A stretch of 64,000 nt of DNA, taken from assembly GCA_025464445.1 (NCBI GenBank), contig JAODLY010000028.1, positions 1-64,000 of the forward strand, written 5' to 3'. The position numbers and the translations under genes are program-made. The notes under the pieces are model-generated. The model was not told the DNA's origin, did not search any database, and saw only the letters and a program-made list of their open reading frames with translations. Origin of the DNA: Rhodoglobus sp. (GTDB taxonomy: Bacteria; Actinomycetota; Actinomycetes; Actinomycetales; Microbacteriaceae). Positions 26,165-33,799 of this stretch are shown one piece after another (within the stretch, counting starts at the first letter, position 1; each line of letters starts with the position of its first letter).

Positions 26165-26300
26165 GCACCCAACCTACCCGAGGCTTCCACGATAGCCGGG
26201 TGGGTGCGATCGCGGCATCCGTCGGATGACGTGTTCCTGAGGCCCCAGGGCGCTATTCTGGCGGCGGTGCGGATGCGTGCCCCGATCGTCAGGAGTCCTC

Positions 26301-27290
26301 ATGTTCGTGGTCGCCATCATCGCCATCCTGCTGGGCGTCGTCGCCCTCGTGGTCGCGGGATCCAACGCCAAACGCCGGGTCGTCGCCTCCGGCCAGGCCC
26401 CCGTCGGCAGCGCGTTCCGCTCCGGTGGAAACGTGAACATCTCGCGCCTCGCTCGCTGGACCGCCGCGCTGCTGTTCACGCTCGGCATCGTGCTCGTGAT
26501 CTTCAGCTCCTTCTTCCGGCAAGACGTCGGGCAGGCAAACGTGCTGCGCGACTGGACAGGCAACATCGTGGGCTACGAGACATCCAGCGGCCTGCACCCC
26601 AAGTGGCCGTGGGTCGACCCCGTGACCTTCGATGTGCGCAACCAGCGCGCGGTGTTCGTCACGGAGCAGGCTTCGGGCGAAGGCGACAACATCGGCGGGC
26701 TACCCGACGGGCCGCAGATCACCGTGCAGGACGCTGAGGGTGTCACGGCGAACATCGACATCGCCATCCGCTATTCGCTCAAGCCGGACTCGGTGATCGA
26801 CATCTACAGCCAGTACTACAACGAGGAGAACCTGCGCACCCGGCTCATCTTCAACGACATCCGCTCGGTTGTGCGCTCGGTGCCGGGGCAGTTCACCACC
26901 ATCGAGATGCTCACCGATCGCAACTCCGTGCAGGCAGCCGTGCTCAAGGCACTCGAAGCCCGCTGGCAGGACGACGGCATCATCGTCGAGGATGTCGCGC
27001 TGCAGGAGATCCGCTACGGCGAGCAGGTCACCAACGCGTACGCCGCCGCGCAGGAGGCGAACATCAACGTGCAGACGGAGACCGCAAAGCTCGAAGCCTC
27101 GAAAGTGTCTGCACAGCAGAAGGTCGTGCAGGCCCAGGCGGAGGCGGACGCCAACGCCATCCTCAACGCGAGCCTCACGACTGCCATCCTGCAGCAGCGC
27201 TACCTGGACACGTTGAAGGAGCTCGCGGCTGCGGGCAACCTCGTCGTCGTACCCGACGGCTTCAGCGGCCTGGTGAACGTCACGCGCTAG
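26301..27290 (+). CDS. SPFH domain / prohibitin family membrane protein
   Basis: A 329-aa protein with two N-terminal membrane segments (about 1-20 and 50-70), an SPFH domain (about 85-245), and a heptad-rich helix (about 230-290: AAAQEANINVQTETAKLEAS). SPFH proteins form ring-like oligomers on membranes and help organise microdomains or proteolysis. Start at ATG 26301 is supported by AGGAG at 26291-26295; an ATG-like codon at 26277 has no such site. Confidence 0.87.
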   Translation: MFVVAIIAILLGVVALVVAGSNAKRRVVASGQAPVGSAFRSGGNVNISRLARWTAALLFTLGIVLVIFSSFFRQDVGQANVLRDWTGNIVGYETSSGLHPKWPWVDPVTFDVRNQRAVFVTEQASGEGDNIGGLPDGPQITVQDAEGVTANIDIAIRYSLKPDSVIDIYSQYYNEENLRTRLIFNDIRSVVRSVPGQFTTIEMLTDRNSVQAAVLKALEARWQDDGIIVEDVALQEIRYGEQVTNAYAAAQEANINVQTETAKLEASKVSAQQKVVQAQAEADANAILNASLTTAILQQRYLDTLKELAAAGNLVVVPDGFSGLVNVTR

Positions 27291-28408
27291 GCGCAGAACG
27301 CACTGATGCTCCGCCGGAGAATTTCGGCGAGCTGCACTATCGACCCCGTGCTCGCCCACTCCTCGTCGGCGTGCGCTCCCCCGCCGTCCACGCCGATGAC
27401 GACGCACGGGATGCCCGCCTCCATGATGAGCGCGGCATCCGTCCAGAACGGCTCGCCGCGCGTCACCGCGGGTCGCCTGAGCACAGCGCTGGCCTCGCCG
27501 CGCAGCGCCTCCACGATGGGCGAGTCGAGGGGTGCCTCGAATGCCGCGCGGGCGACGAGCCGGGTGAGGGTAGTGGTCGCCGGGCCGTCCACTGCGGCGA
27601 TCGCGCGCCGCAGTTGCTCTTGCACGTGGTCGGGGCTTTCGCCGGGCAGGAAACGGCGCTCAACCGTGAGGATGCATGAGGGCGCGACCGTCGCGGCATC
27701 CACACCGCCGTTGATCGTCGCGACCCGCACCGTGCCGTGGCCGAGAGTGGGATGCGGCGGCATCGCCTCCAGCTCGGCACCCAGCCTATCGAGCGCAACC
27801 AGCACCCGCCCGGCCTGCGCAATCGCATCGATGCCGAGCTCCGGCATCGAGCCGTGGGACGCGAGCCCGCTGATCCGCACCTCGAACCAGGCGAAGCCGC
27901 GGTGCGCGGTAGTGATCTCGAGCCCGCTCGGCTCGGTGACGATGGCGCCGTCTGCCGCGTAGCGCTCGAGCACCTCTTCGGTGCCGGTGCTGCCGAACTC
28001 CTCGTCCGCGACGAGCGTGACGATGAGGTCGCCGCGAAGTGTTCCCGCGGCGGCGGCCGCTGCGACGAGCATGGCGGCGATGCCGCCCTTCGTGTCGAAT
28101 GCGCCGCGACCGAAGAGCATGCCGTCACGTTCCACGGGTTCGAGCAGCGCGGCATGGGAAACGCCCACGGTGTCGAGGTGGCCGTTGAGCATGAGCGAGC
28201 GGCCACCACCGCTACCGGCGAACAGCCCGACAACCGATGGCCGCCCCGGCCGGCGCTCAAGGGTCGTGACCTCGAATCCGCGTGCGGCCAGCCACGCGGC
28301 GCAGAATGAGGCGATTGCGCTCTCGCCCGCTGCCGACGCCACGAGGGACGGGTTGACGGAGTCGATGGCGATGAGTTCGCGGGCGAGCGCTACGGGGTCG
28401 TCATCCAC
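27287..28408 (-). CDS. M20 family metallopeptidase (ArgE/DapE/CPG2-like)
   Basis: A 373-aa zinc-dependent amidohydrolase. Metal ligands and catalytic residues are in place: NGHLDT (His77, Asp79), FDTKGG (Asp105), DEEFGS (Glu136/137) and the terminal GAHADEEW. A dimerisation domain is inserted at about 165-270. Relatives remove acyl groups or C-terminal residues (acetylornithine, succinyl-diaminopimelate, folate glutamate). The neighbours do not fix a substrate. GTG start at 28408. It ends 4 bases into the SPFH gene end (convergent). Confidence 0.9.
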   Translation of the reverse strand: MDDDPVALARELIAIDSVNPSLVASAAGESAIASFCAAWLAARGFEVTTLERRPGRPSVVGLFAGSGGGRSLMLNGHLDTVGVSHAALLEPVERDGMLFGRGAFDTKGGIAAMLVAAAAAAGTLRGDLIVTLVADEEFGSTGTEEVLERYAADGAIVTEPSGLEITTAHRGFAWFEVRISGLASHGSMPELGIDAIAQAGRVLVALDRLGAELEAMPPHPTLGHGTVRVATINGGVDAATVAPSCILTVERRFLPGESPDHVQEQLRRAIAAVDGPATTTLTRLVARAAFEAPLDSPIVEALRGEASAVLRRPAVTRGEPFWTDAALIMEAGIPCVVIGVDGGGAHADEEWASTGSIVQLAEILRRSISAFCA

Positions 28409-28438
28409 CCCATCAGGCTAGCGCCGCTCGATCTCGCG

Positions 28439-28663
28439 TCAGGCCGTCGTCCCGGAGTAGGCACCGGGCGCGCGAACCACCTCAGGCTCAACCGGGATCA
28501 CTATCCACATCACGATGTAGACGATGAGCTGCGGGCCCGGCAGCAGGCAGGACAGCACGAACAGCAGTCGCACGACGTTCGCGTTCCAGCCGAAGCGTCG
28601 CGCGAGGCCGGCGCAGACGCCGGCAATGACCCGGCCGGTGCGGGGTCTCTGGAGAGTTGTCAT
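28439..28663 (-). CDS. PspC domain-containing protein
   Basis: A 74-aa protein with the PspC core RVIAGVCAGLARRFGWNANVVRLLF followed by one membrane helix (LLFVLSCLLPGPQLIVYIVMWI-like region). PspC proteins sense or signal membrane stress. Start is ATG 28663; the longer frame to 28762 overlaps the thioesterase gene and has no ribosome site. Confidence 0.87.
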   Translation of the reverse strand: MTTLQRPRTGRVIAGVCAGLARRFGWNANVVRLLFVLSCLLPGPQLIVYIVMWIVIPVEPEVVRAPGAYSGTTA

Positions 28664-28712
28664 GCTTACACACTGCCACCGTGTCCCGCCGGAAAGTATG
28701 GGGGTAACCCCC

Positions 28713-29222
28713 TTATTCCTCCAGCGGGAACACCAGCAGGGTGCTGCTCGCCGTCGCGACAATGCGGCCCTGCGAGTCCGTCAACTCCCCCTCAGCGAAG
28801 GCGACGCGTTTGCCCGGCTTGATGACCCGTCCGGTCGCCGTGAGAGCACCGGTCGTCGTGCTCAGCCCACGCAGGTAGCTCACCTTGATCTCGAGCGAGG
28901 TGTAGCCCGTCCCCCGCGGCAACGTGGTCTGCACGGCGCATCCCGCTACCGAGTCGAGCACCGTGCAGGCGAAACCGCCGTGCACGGCACCGATCGGGTT
29001 GTAATGCGACTCGTCGGGCTGGGCGCTGAAGACCACGACGCCGGTCTCGACTGAGACGAGTGTCATGTTCATGAGTGCGATGATCGGCGGGAGTGGCACA
29101 GCCCCATCCCGCAGTGCCTGCATGTACTCGAGGCCGCTCATTGTGCCCATCGTGGATGCCCCGATCATCGGGTCCTCCCAGGTAATCGTCCTGCTGCGCT
29201 CGGCGCCCGTCGAAGTAGTCAT
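28713..29222 (-). CDS. PaaI family thioesterase (hotdog fold)
   Basis: A 169-aa hotdog-fold protein. The active region is HYNPIGAVHGGFACTVLDSVAGCAV, containing the HGG motif and a following Asp used by PaaI-type enzymes to hydrolyse acyl-CoA. Start is placed at ATG 29222 (MTTSTGAER); an in-frame ATG at 29264 exists but lacks a ribosome site. Acyl group is unknown. Confidence 0.88.
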   Translation of the reverse strand: MTTSTGAERSRTITWEDPMIGASTMGTMSGLEYMQALRDGAVPLPPIIALMNMTLVSVETGVVVFSAQPDESHYNPIGAVHGGFACTVLDSVAGCAVQTTLPRGTGYTSLEIKVSYLRGLSTTTGALTATGRVIKPGKRVAFAEGELTDSQGRIVATASSTLLVFPLEE

Positions 29223-29348
29223 GTCCCAAGTCTGCGCCCCTAGCAACACTTGCTGGGAAGTCAAGCACTAGCAGCTGCGCCGTTACCTTGGTCTAATTGA
29301 TCACCACCCATTCGGGGGTAGACACCCCGACGGCCAAGAGGAGCGACA

Positions 29349-29582
29349 ATGACCATTGAGTCTTTCTCCAGGCATGCCACCCGCCCGGACATCTCCCTCG
29401 TGTCTGAAGACACCTATTGCGTGCTCTCCCCCGAGGAGACGATGGGGTTCGTCGCCAAGGTGGGCAACCTCTTCGTCGCACACTCGGGCACGGATCTCGC
29501 CCACGCCATCGAAATCGGGCAGTCCCTGTCATGGGACGAAGCCGTCTCCATGGTCGTGCGCGCGTTCGGCACCCTTCGCTAG
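29349..29582 (+). CDS. small hypothetical protein (77 aa)
   Basis: A short ORF with a good ribosome site (GAGGAGCGAC) just upstream of the ATG. The product starts MTIESFSRHATRPD, is moderately acidic and has a predicted helix in its second half (TDLAHAIEIGQSLSWDEAVSMVVRAF). No membrane segment or motif is recognised. It stands alone between divergent thioesterase and convergent DUF3097 genes. Confidence 0.65.
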   Translation: MTIESFSRHATRPDISLVSEDTYCVLSPEETMGFVAKVGNLFVAHSGTDLAHAIEIGQSLSWDEAVSMVVRAFGTLR

Positions 29583-29598
29583 CTTCGGCGAGCGGCCT

Positions 29599-30477
29599 CT
29601 AACCGGCCACGAAATCGATGAGCTGCTCGACTCGCCCGAGGAGCGCGGGCTCGAGATCGGCGTAGCTGTCGACCCGGCCCAGGATGCGCTTCCACGCCGC
29701 CGCGATGTCCGCCTGGTCGGCGTGCGGCCAGCCCAGTGCCTCGCACACGCCGTGCTTCCACTCCGTGCCGCGCTCGATCACCGGCCATGCGGTCATCCCG
29801 AGCCTGCCCGGTTTGACCGCCTGCCAGATGTCCACGAATGGATGCCCGACCACGAGCACATGCGCGCCGAACTGGCCGCTGCTCACCGCATCCGCGATGC
29901 GGCTCTCCTTCGACCCCGGCACGAGATGGTCGACGAGCACCCCCGCCCTCCGCTCCTGCGACGGCCGGAACTCGCGCAGCACGTCTTCGAGCAGGTCGAC
30001 ACCCTCGAGGTATTCGACGACGACCCCCTCGACGCGCAGGTCGTCCCCCCAGACCCGCTCGACCAGTTCGGCATCGTGCCTGCCCTCGACGAATATGCGA
30101 CTCGGCAGCGCCACCCGCGCCCTCGTGTCGGCGACAGCCACCGACCCCGACGCCGTGCGCTTCGGCGCCGCCTGCGCGACCGCCGGCTTGGCGAGTCGTA
30201 CCGGTTTGCCATCGATGAGGAATCCGGCGCCGAGAGTGAATGTGCGCACAGCCCCCTTGCGGTCTTCTAGTTCGACGAGACCGTTCGCATACGCCACAAT
30301 CGCGCCGACGAAACCGGTGCCGGTCTCCTCGATCACGAGGCCGGCTTCGATCGGGACCGAGGGGATCACACTCGGACCGCGCTGCAGGCGGAATCCGGCG
30401 AGAACGTCGTTCCCGTACCGGTCATCGCCGTGCCGGTCATCGCGGTACCGGTCATCGCCGTGTCGGTCATCGTTCAC
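29599..30477 (-). CDS. DUF3097 domain-containing protein
   Basis: A 292-aa actinobacterial protein of the DUF3097 family, with RIFVEGRHDAELVERVWGDD and VVVEYLEGVDLLEDVL. That region looks like a TOPRIM fold (EGRHDA glutamate and later acidic residues), so nucleic-acid action is plausible but unproven. The first 22 residues are a low-complexity NDDRHGDDRYRDDRHG repeat encoded by four 15-bp units (30415-30474) and are probably a disordered extension. The real start may vary by repeat copy number. Confidence 0.85.
   Translation of the reverse strand: MNDDRHGDDRYRDDRHGDDRYGNDVLAGFRLQRGPSVIPSVPIEAGLVIEETGTGFVGAIVAYANGLVELEDRKGAVRTFTLGAGFLIDGKPVRLAKPAVAQAAPKRTASGSVAVADTRARVALPSRIFVEGRHDAELVERVWGDDLRVEGVVVEYLEGVDLLEDVLREFRPSQERRAGVLVDHLVPGSKESRIADAVSSGQFGAHVLVVGHPFVDIWQAVKPGRLGMTAWPVIERGTEWKHGVCEALGWPHADQADIAAAWKRILGRVDSYADLEPALLGRVEQLIDFVAG
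30415..30474 (-). repeat. 15-bp tandem repeat, 4 copies, in the 5' end of the DUF3097 gene
   Basis: Units begin GTACCGGTCATCGCC on the plus strand, with alternating variants, so a 30-bp higher-order period is visible. Because 15 is a multiple of 3, copy-number changes would add or remove five residues without shifting frame. Confidence 0.9.
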
Positions 30478-30640
30478 CGGTCGAGGCTAAGCCCGCGCCC
30501 ATCCCCGGCCCACCACGCCGCGCGGGGTTCGAACCCGCGAGATGCGTCAAACACACGTTCCGGCGCGCAGCGAAGGTGCGATCGGCGCATCTCGCGAGGA
30601 TGGCGCGGCGCGAGCAGCCCGCCCCCGAGGGATGCGCCCG
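30478..30640. other. intergenic region with an 11-bp inverted repeat
   Basis: Perfect arms CGCGAGATGCG (30536-30546) and CGCATCTCGCG (30586-30596) enclose 39 bases. It lies downstream of the M23 gene and upstream of the DUF3097 gene on the minus strand, so it may be a terminator-like or leader hairpin. No T-tract is present. A lone tRNA T-arm-like hairpin (30522-30538, minus strand) overlaps the left arm, but no complete tRNA can be folded. Confidence 0.5.
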
Positions 30641-31324
30641 CTAAAGCACCGGCGAGTTTGCGTGCTGCAGCAACCACGCCTGCGGGTCGATCTCGATGCC
30701 ATCGGCTCCCAGAACCCCGAAGTGCAGGTGGGGACCGGTGCTGGAACCGGTGTCGCCGACCGTGCCGAGTTGCTGGCCGCGGGCGACCGCGTCGCCGACG
30801 TTGAGGGTGAGCGAGCCGACCTGCATGTGCGCATACAGGCTTGAGAACACCTGCCCGTCGATGACGTGCTGGATGATGACGTGAACCCCGAGCCCGTCGA
30901 CGTCGGAACGGGCTTCCGTTACGACCCCGTCAGCGACCGCCTGGATCGGATAGCCCGTTCCCGGAGTGAGATCGATGCCCTTGTGGTCCGCCGAGCAGCC
31001 GGCGCAGGAGCGCCAGCCGAATCCGTCGCTCATTGTCGTGGTGGACGGGACCGGCCACTGCACGAGCGTGTACGCCGTGACTCCGAACCCGTCGCGCTGC
31101 ACGATGACGGGCAGGAAGCTCCCGGGTGAGTCATAGGACTGGAGGACGGAGGTCGCCGCCTCCTCTTGCACCACCTCGGCCCCGGCCGGGAGCGATTGGA
31201 TGCTCGTGAGCAGGCCGCAGGCCGCGACCGCGCCGAGGGCAAGCACGCGACGGTTGTAGTTGAGGAATCCGATGTGGCGGGGTATCGCCGGGCGCAGCAC
31301 AGAAGCGGGCAGGTAAGTAGGCAC
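30641..31324 (-). CDS. M23 family metallopeptidase (secreted peptidoglycan hydrolase)
   Basis: A 227-aa LytM-type endopeptidase. The N-terminal segment has basic residues (NYNRR) then a hydrophobic stretch and AGA cleavage-like site near residue 49, consistent with export. The catalytic domain (about 95-220) has HKGIDL (His114, Asp118) and GPHLHFG, the HxxxD and HxH zinc motifs. It would cut peptide cross-links in the cell wall. GTG 31324 is preferred because GGAGATC precedes it; the frame runs to 31351. Confidence 0.88.
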   Translation of the reverse strand: MPTYLPASVLRPAIPRHIGFLNYNRRVLALGAVAACGLLTSIQSLPAGAEVVQEEAATSVLQSYDSPGSFLPVIVQRDGFGVTAYTLVQWPVPSTTTMSDGFGWRSCAGCSADHKGIDLTPGTGYPIQAVADGVVTEARSDVDGLGVHVIIQHVIDGQVFSSLYAHMQVGSLTLNVGDAVARGQQLGTVGDTGSSTGPHLHFGVLGADGIEIDPQAWLLQHANSPVL

Positions 31325-31463
31325 GGGGGTGGATCTCCGGGTAACGCGCACGTCGGGCGCGGGGTGCTGCAGCGCACGAAACGGTCAGGTCGGCGGCATC
31401 CGGGTGGATACGAGCGGGCTTCAGCGGTGAGATCCGGCGGTCATTTTCACGCCGACACGAGCA

Positions 31464-31871
31464 TCAGTCCTGGGGTATTTCCCTGCTGCCAGCCTGCGTG
31501 ACGATCCTGTGAGGTTCATGTGATCGCATCGATGGGCGTCTCGGCGCCGTCGCGGCGAGCGCGATCAGCACACCCAGGGTGGCTCCAGCGCTGCCCCACA
31601 CGACGTCCATCGCGGCGGCATAGCCCAATGGCATCCACACCGATTGGGCCGCCTCGATCCACGCCGCGCCAAGCATGCCGAAGGCCATTGCCGCCCACCA
31701 ACGGCGGCGACCGAGCAGCAGCAGGAGCAGCACCCCTACAGGCACGAACGCGGCGAGCGGCCAATACCAGGCAGCTCGATTGGTCGCCGAGCCGGGCACG
31801 AATGCCATGCCGATGATCGCGCCGAAATACAGCGCGGCGACCACGCTCAGGATGAATCGCCTCCGCCTCAT
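31464..31871 (-). CDS. VanZ-like small membrane protein
   Basis: A 135-aa protein with four hydrophobic segments. The middle contains AAWIEAAQSVWMPLGYAAAMDVVWGSAGATLG, which resembles the E-x2-Q ... D-V-x2-N-x2-G pattern of VanZ-like proteins. Function is unknown. ATG 31871 (MRRRRFILS) is chosen because it is followed at once by a membrane segment; the upstream frame extension has no support. Confidence 0.7.
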   Translation of the reverse strand: MRRRRFILSVVAALYFGAIIGMAFVPGSATNRAAWYWPLAAFVPVGVLLLLLLGRRRWWAAMAFGMLGAAWIEAAQSVWMPLGYAAAMDVVWGSAGATLGVLIALAATAPRRPSMRSHEPHRIVTQAGSREIPQD

Positions 31872-32017
31872 TGCACGAGTATCGCAAGCGTGGCTTGACG
31901 CCGGATGGGAAAACGGTGAACGGCGCGTGTGCGCTTTGCCGGCCCGCAGCGCGTCACACGGGAATCGACCGGCGACTCCCCCGGTTGGTACCCTCGAAGC
32001 ACCCCAGGGAGGACAGC

Positions 32018-32578
32018 ATGGACCACGATTGGCTCGTTTTGCAGAAGCGCGTGCACGCCGAATTCGCAAAGCGGCTCGCAGCGATCCAGGACTGGGACGG
32101 CTCAACCCCCGACACCGAGTGGACCGTGCGGGACCTTGTCGCGCACGTCATCGAGGAGCAACAGTGGGTGCCGTACCTGCTGGCGGGGCAGAGGATCGCC
32201 CTCGCGAAGGCAGAAATCCAGCCGTTGCGCCTTGACGATTTACGGGCGGAGTGGGATCTGTACTCGCTCGCGGCAACCTCGGCGTGGGCAGCGACTCCGC
32301 CCGACACGCTTGTGCACCTCTCCTACGACACGGTCACGATGGCCGATTACCTGCGCGAGCAGGTGAGCGATGTCGCCATCCACACCTGGGATCTCGCGCG
32401 CGCGATCGGCGCAGACGAGAAGCTCGACGACGAACTCGTCGAAGCCGTTTGGACTGTTTTCGAGCCGCAGGCCGACACCCTCGCGGCGAGCGGCCTCTAC
32501 GCGGCCCCCGTGCCGATTCCGGATGACGCGCCCCTCCAAGAGCGCCTGCTCGCCCTGACCGGCCGCGACCCGCGCTAA
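32018..32578 (+). CDS. TIGR03086 family metal-binding protein (maleylpyruvate isomerase-like N-terminal fold)
   Basis: A 186-aa DinB-like protein with the pattern WTVRDLVAHVIEEQQW near residue 38 and DVAIHTWDLARAIG near 125, where His residues bind a divalent metal. This is the mycothiol-dependent maleylpyruvate isomerase N-terminal family seen in actinobacteria. Catalytic role is unknown. Start ATG 32018 has AGGGAGGACAGC upstream. It converges on ltrA. Confidence 0.85.
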   Translation: MDHDWLVLQKRVHAEFAKRLAAIQDWDGSTPDTEWTVRDLVAHVIEEQQWVPYLLAGQRIALAKAEIQPLRLDDLRAEWDLYSLAATSAWAATPPDTLVHLSYDTVTMADYLREQVSDVAIHTWDLARAIGADEKLDDELVEAVWTVFEPQADTLAASGLYAAPVPIPDDAPLQERLLALTGRDPR

Positions 32579-33795
32579 CTCTCCCTACCCACCTCGACGC
32601 CGAGCTCTCGAGGCTTACGGAAATACACGATCGCCCCGTAAACGGCGGGGATCGTCAATGCGCCAATACACAGCGCGAGTGCGAGAGCTGTCGGCAGTGG
32701 CGGGCCGACCCAGGCCAGTACCGCGAGGCATAGCCCGACGACGACCTTGAGCATGGGGCTGGCCACCGCGCCGGTGGGTTCGTCGGGTGCTCGGTCGAGA
32801 GTGATCTCGAGCTGGGCGAACGCGAGGAGGGTGAAAGCCAGGCCATACAGCAGCAGGGCGCGCACGTCTGGGGCGAGCGGGGCATCCCCGGTGCCTTCGA
32901 GCGCCTGGGCGATCGCGACGCCGACGACGATGATTCCGCTGAGCGAGGCGATGTGCAGATACACCCAGGTCAGGGCCGCCGCGAACACGGGCCGTGTCGG
33001 TCGCCTGGCGATGAAGTCGAAATAGAGCCACCAGAGGCCGAAACCGATGGCAAGCCCGGCGGCAGCTTCGACTATTGTCCCTGCCGAGAGCCCGGTCTGC
33101 GCGTTCGAGGTGGCGACGCCGCGGATGACGCCGGCAACGGTCTCACCGAGCACGATCATTGTCAGCAGTCCGAAGCGCTCAGGGAACTTGTCACGACTGA
33201 GCGGCGGGAGCCCGGCCTGGAAGCGCTGCGTCACCGCCGGGGTCGCGATATCCACGACCACCGCGAGCGCGAAGAGCACGAGTCGCCACCGCTCGTCGAC
33301 GAACAGGCTCGCCGCGAGCAATAGCACCGCCGCCACGAAGCCTCCCGCGAACCCCCAGGCGGCACGGCGAAAACGCGGCTCGTGGCTGGCCGCGTTTATC
33401 CACAGGCCGATGTTGAGCGCCCGCGCGAGTACGTAGGACGCGGCGAATCCCAGGTAGTTGTGGCCGAGCCCGTCCTCACCCCAGATTGCGAGGCCGGCGA
33501 CCGTGAGGATTGCGATGAACGCAAACAGTCGGTTCTCGAGGCCATGCGACTCGAAGCGCTCCGTGTAATAGGTGTACCCGTTCCAGGCCCAGAACACTGC
33601 GAGAAACTGCAGCCCGAAACGCAGCAGCCCACCGGGGTCGATGTGCTGCTGCAGGTCGTGTGCGAGCACCGCGACAATCACGACGAAGACGAGATCGAAG
33701 AACAGCTCGATCCAGCCGACCGGCCTGTGGTGGTCGCCGTCGTCACGCAGGGAAGGCCGTTGCCACGCTCCCCTGCCGCGACCCGGATCGCTCAT
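32575..33795 (-). CDS. low temperature requirement protein A (LtrA) family membrane protein
   Basis: A 406-aa polytopic membrane protein with about 10-12 hydrophobic helices. The N-terminal GWIELFFDLVFVVIV block is the LtrA hallmark. First described in Listeria growth in the cold; biochemical role is unclear. Start ATG 33795 (MSDPGRGRG) gives the family N-terminus, although the ribosome site is weak; an upstream frame extension to 33903 overlaps the methyltransferase gene. Confidence 0.85.
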   Translation of the reverse strand: MSDPGRGRGAWQRPSLRDDGDHHRPVGWIELFFDLVFVVIVAVLAHDLQQHIDPGGLLRFGLQFLAVFWAWNGYTYYTERFESHGLENRLFAFIAILTVAGLAIWGEDGLGHNYLGFAASYVLARALNIGLWINAASHEPRFRRAAWGFAGGFVAAVLLLAASLFVDERWRLVLFALAVVVDIATPAVTQRFQAGLPPLSRDKFPERFGLLTMIVLGETVAGVIRGVATSNAQTGLSAGTIVEAAAGLAIGFGLWWLYFDFIARRPTRPVFAAALTWVYLHIASLSGIIVVGVAIAQALEGTGDAPLAPDVRALLLYGLAFTLLAFAQLEITLDRAPDEPTGAVASPMLKVVVGLCLAVLAWVGPPLPTALALALCIGALTIPAVYGAIVYFRKPRELGVEVGRES

Positions 33796-33799
33796 GTAG

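Noticed and set aside
30522..30538. tRNA-like T-arm (GCGGG-TTCGAAC-CCCGC on the minus strand)
   Set aside because: The 5-bp stem and 7-base loop match a T-arm, but no acceptor, D or anticodon arm can be paired in the flanking 60 bases.
31325..31520. Possible cyclic-di-AMP (ydaO-type) riboswitch upstream of the M23 gene
   Set aside because: M23 genes of actinobacteria can carry one, but the conserved ydaO blocks are not found on the minus strand here.
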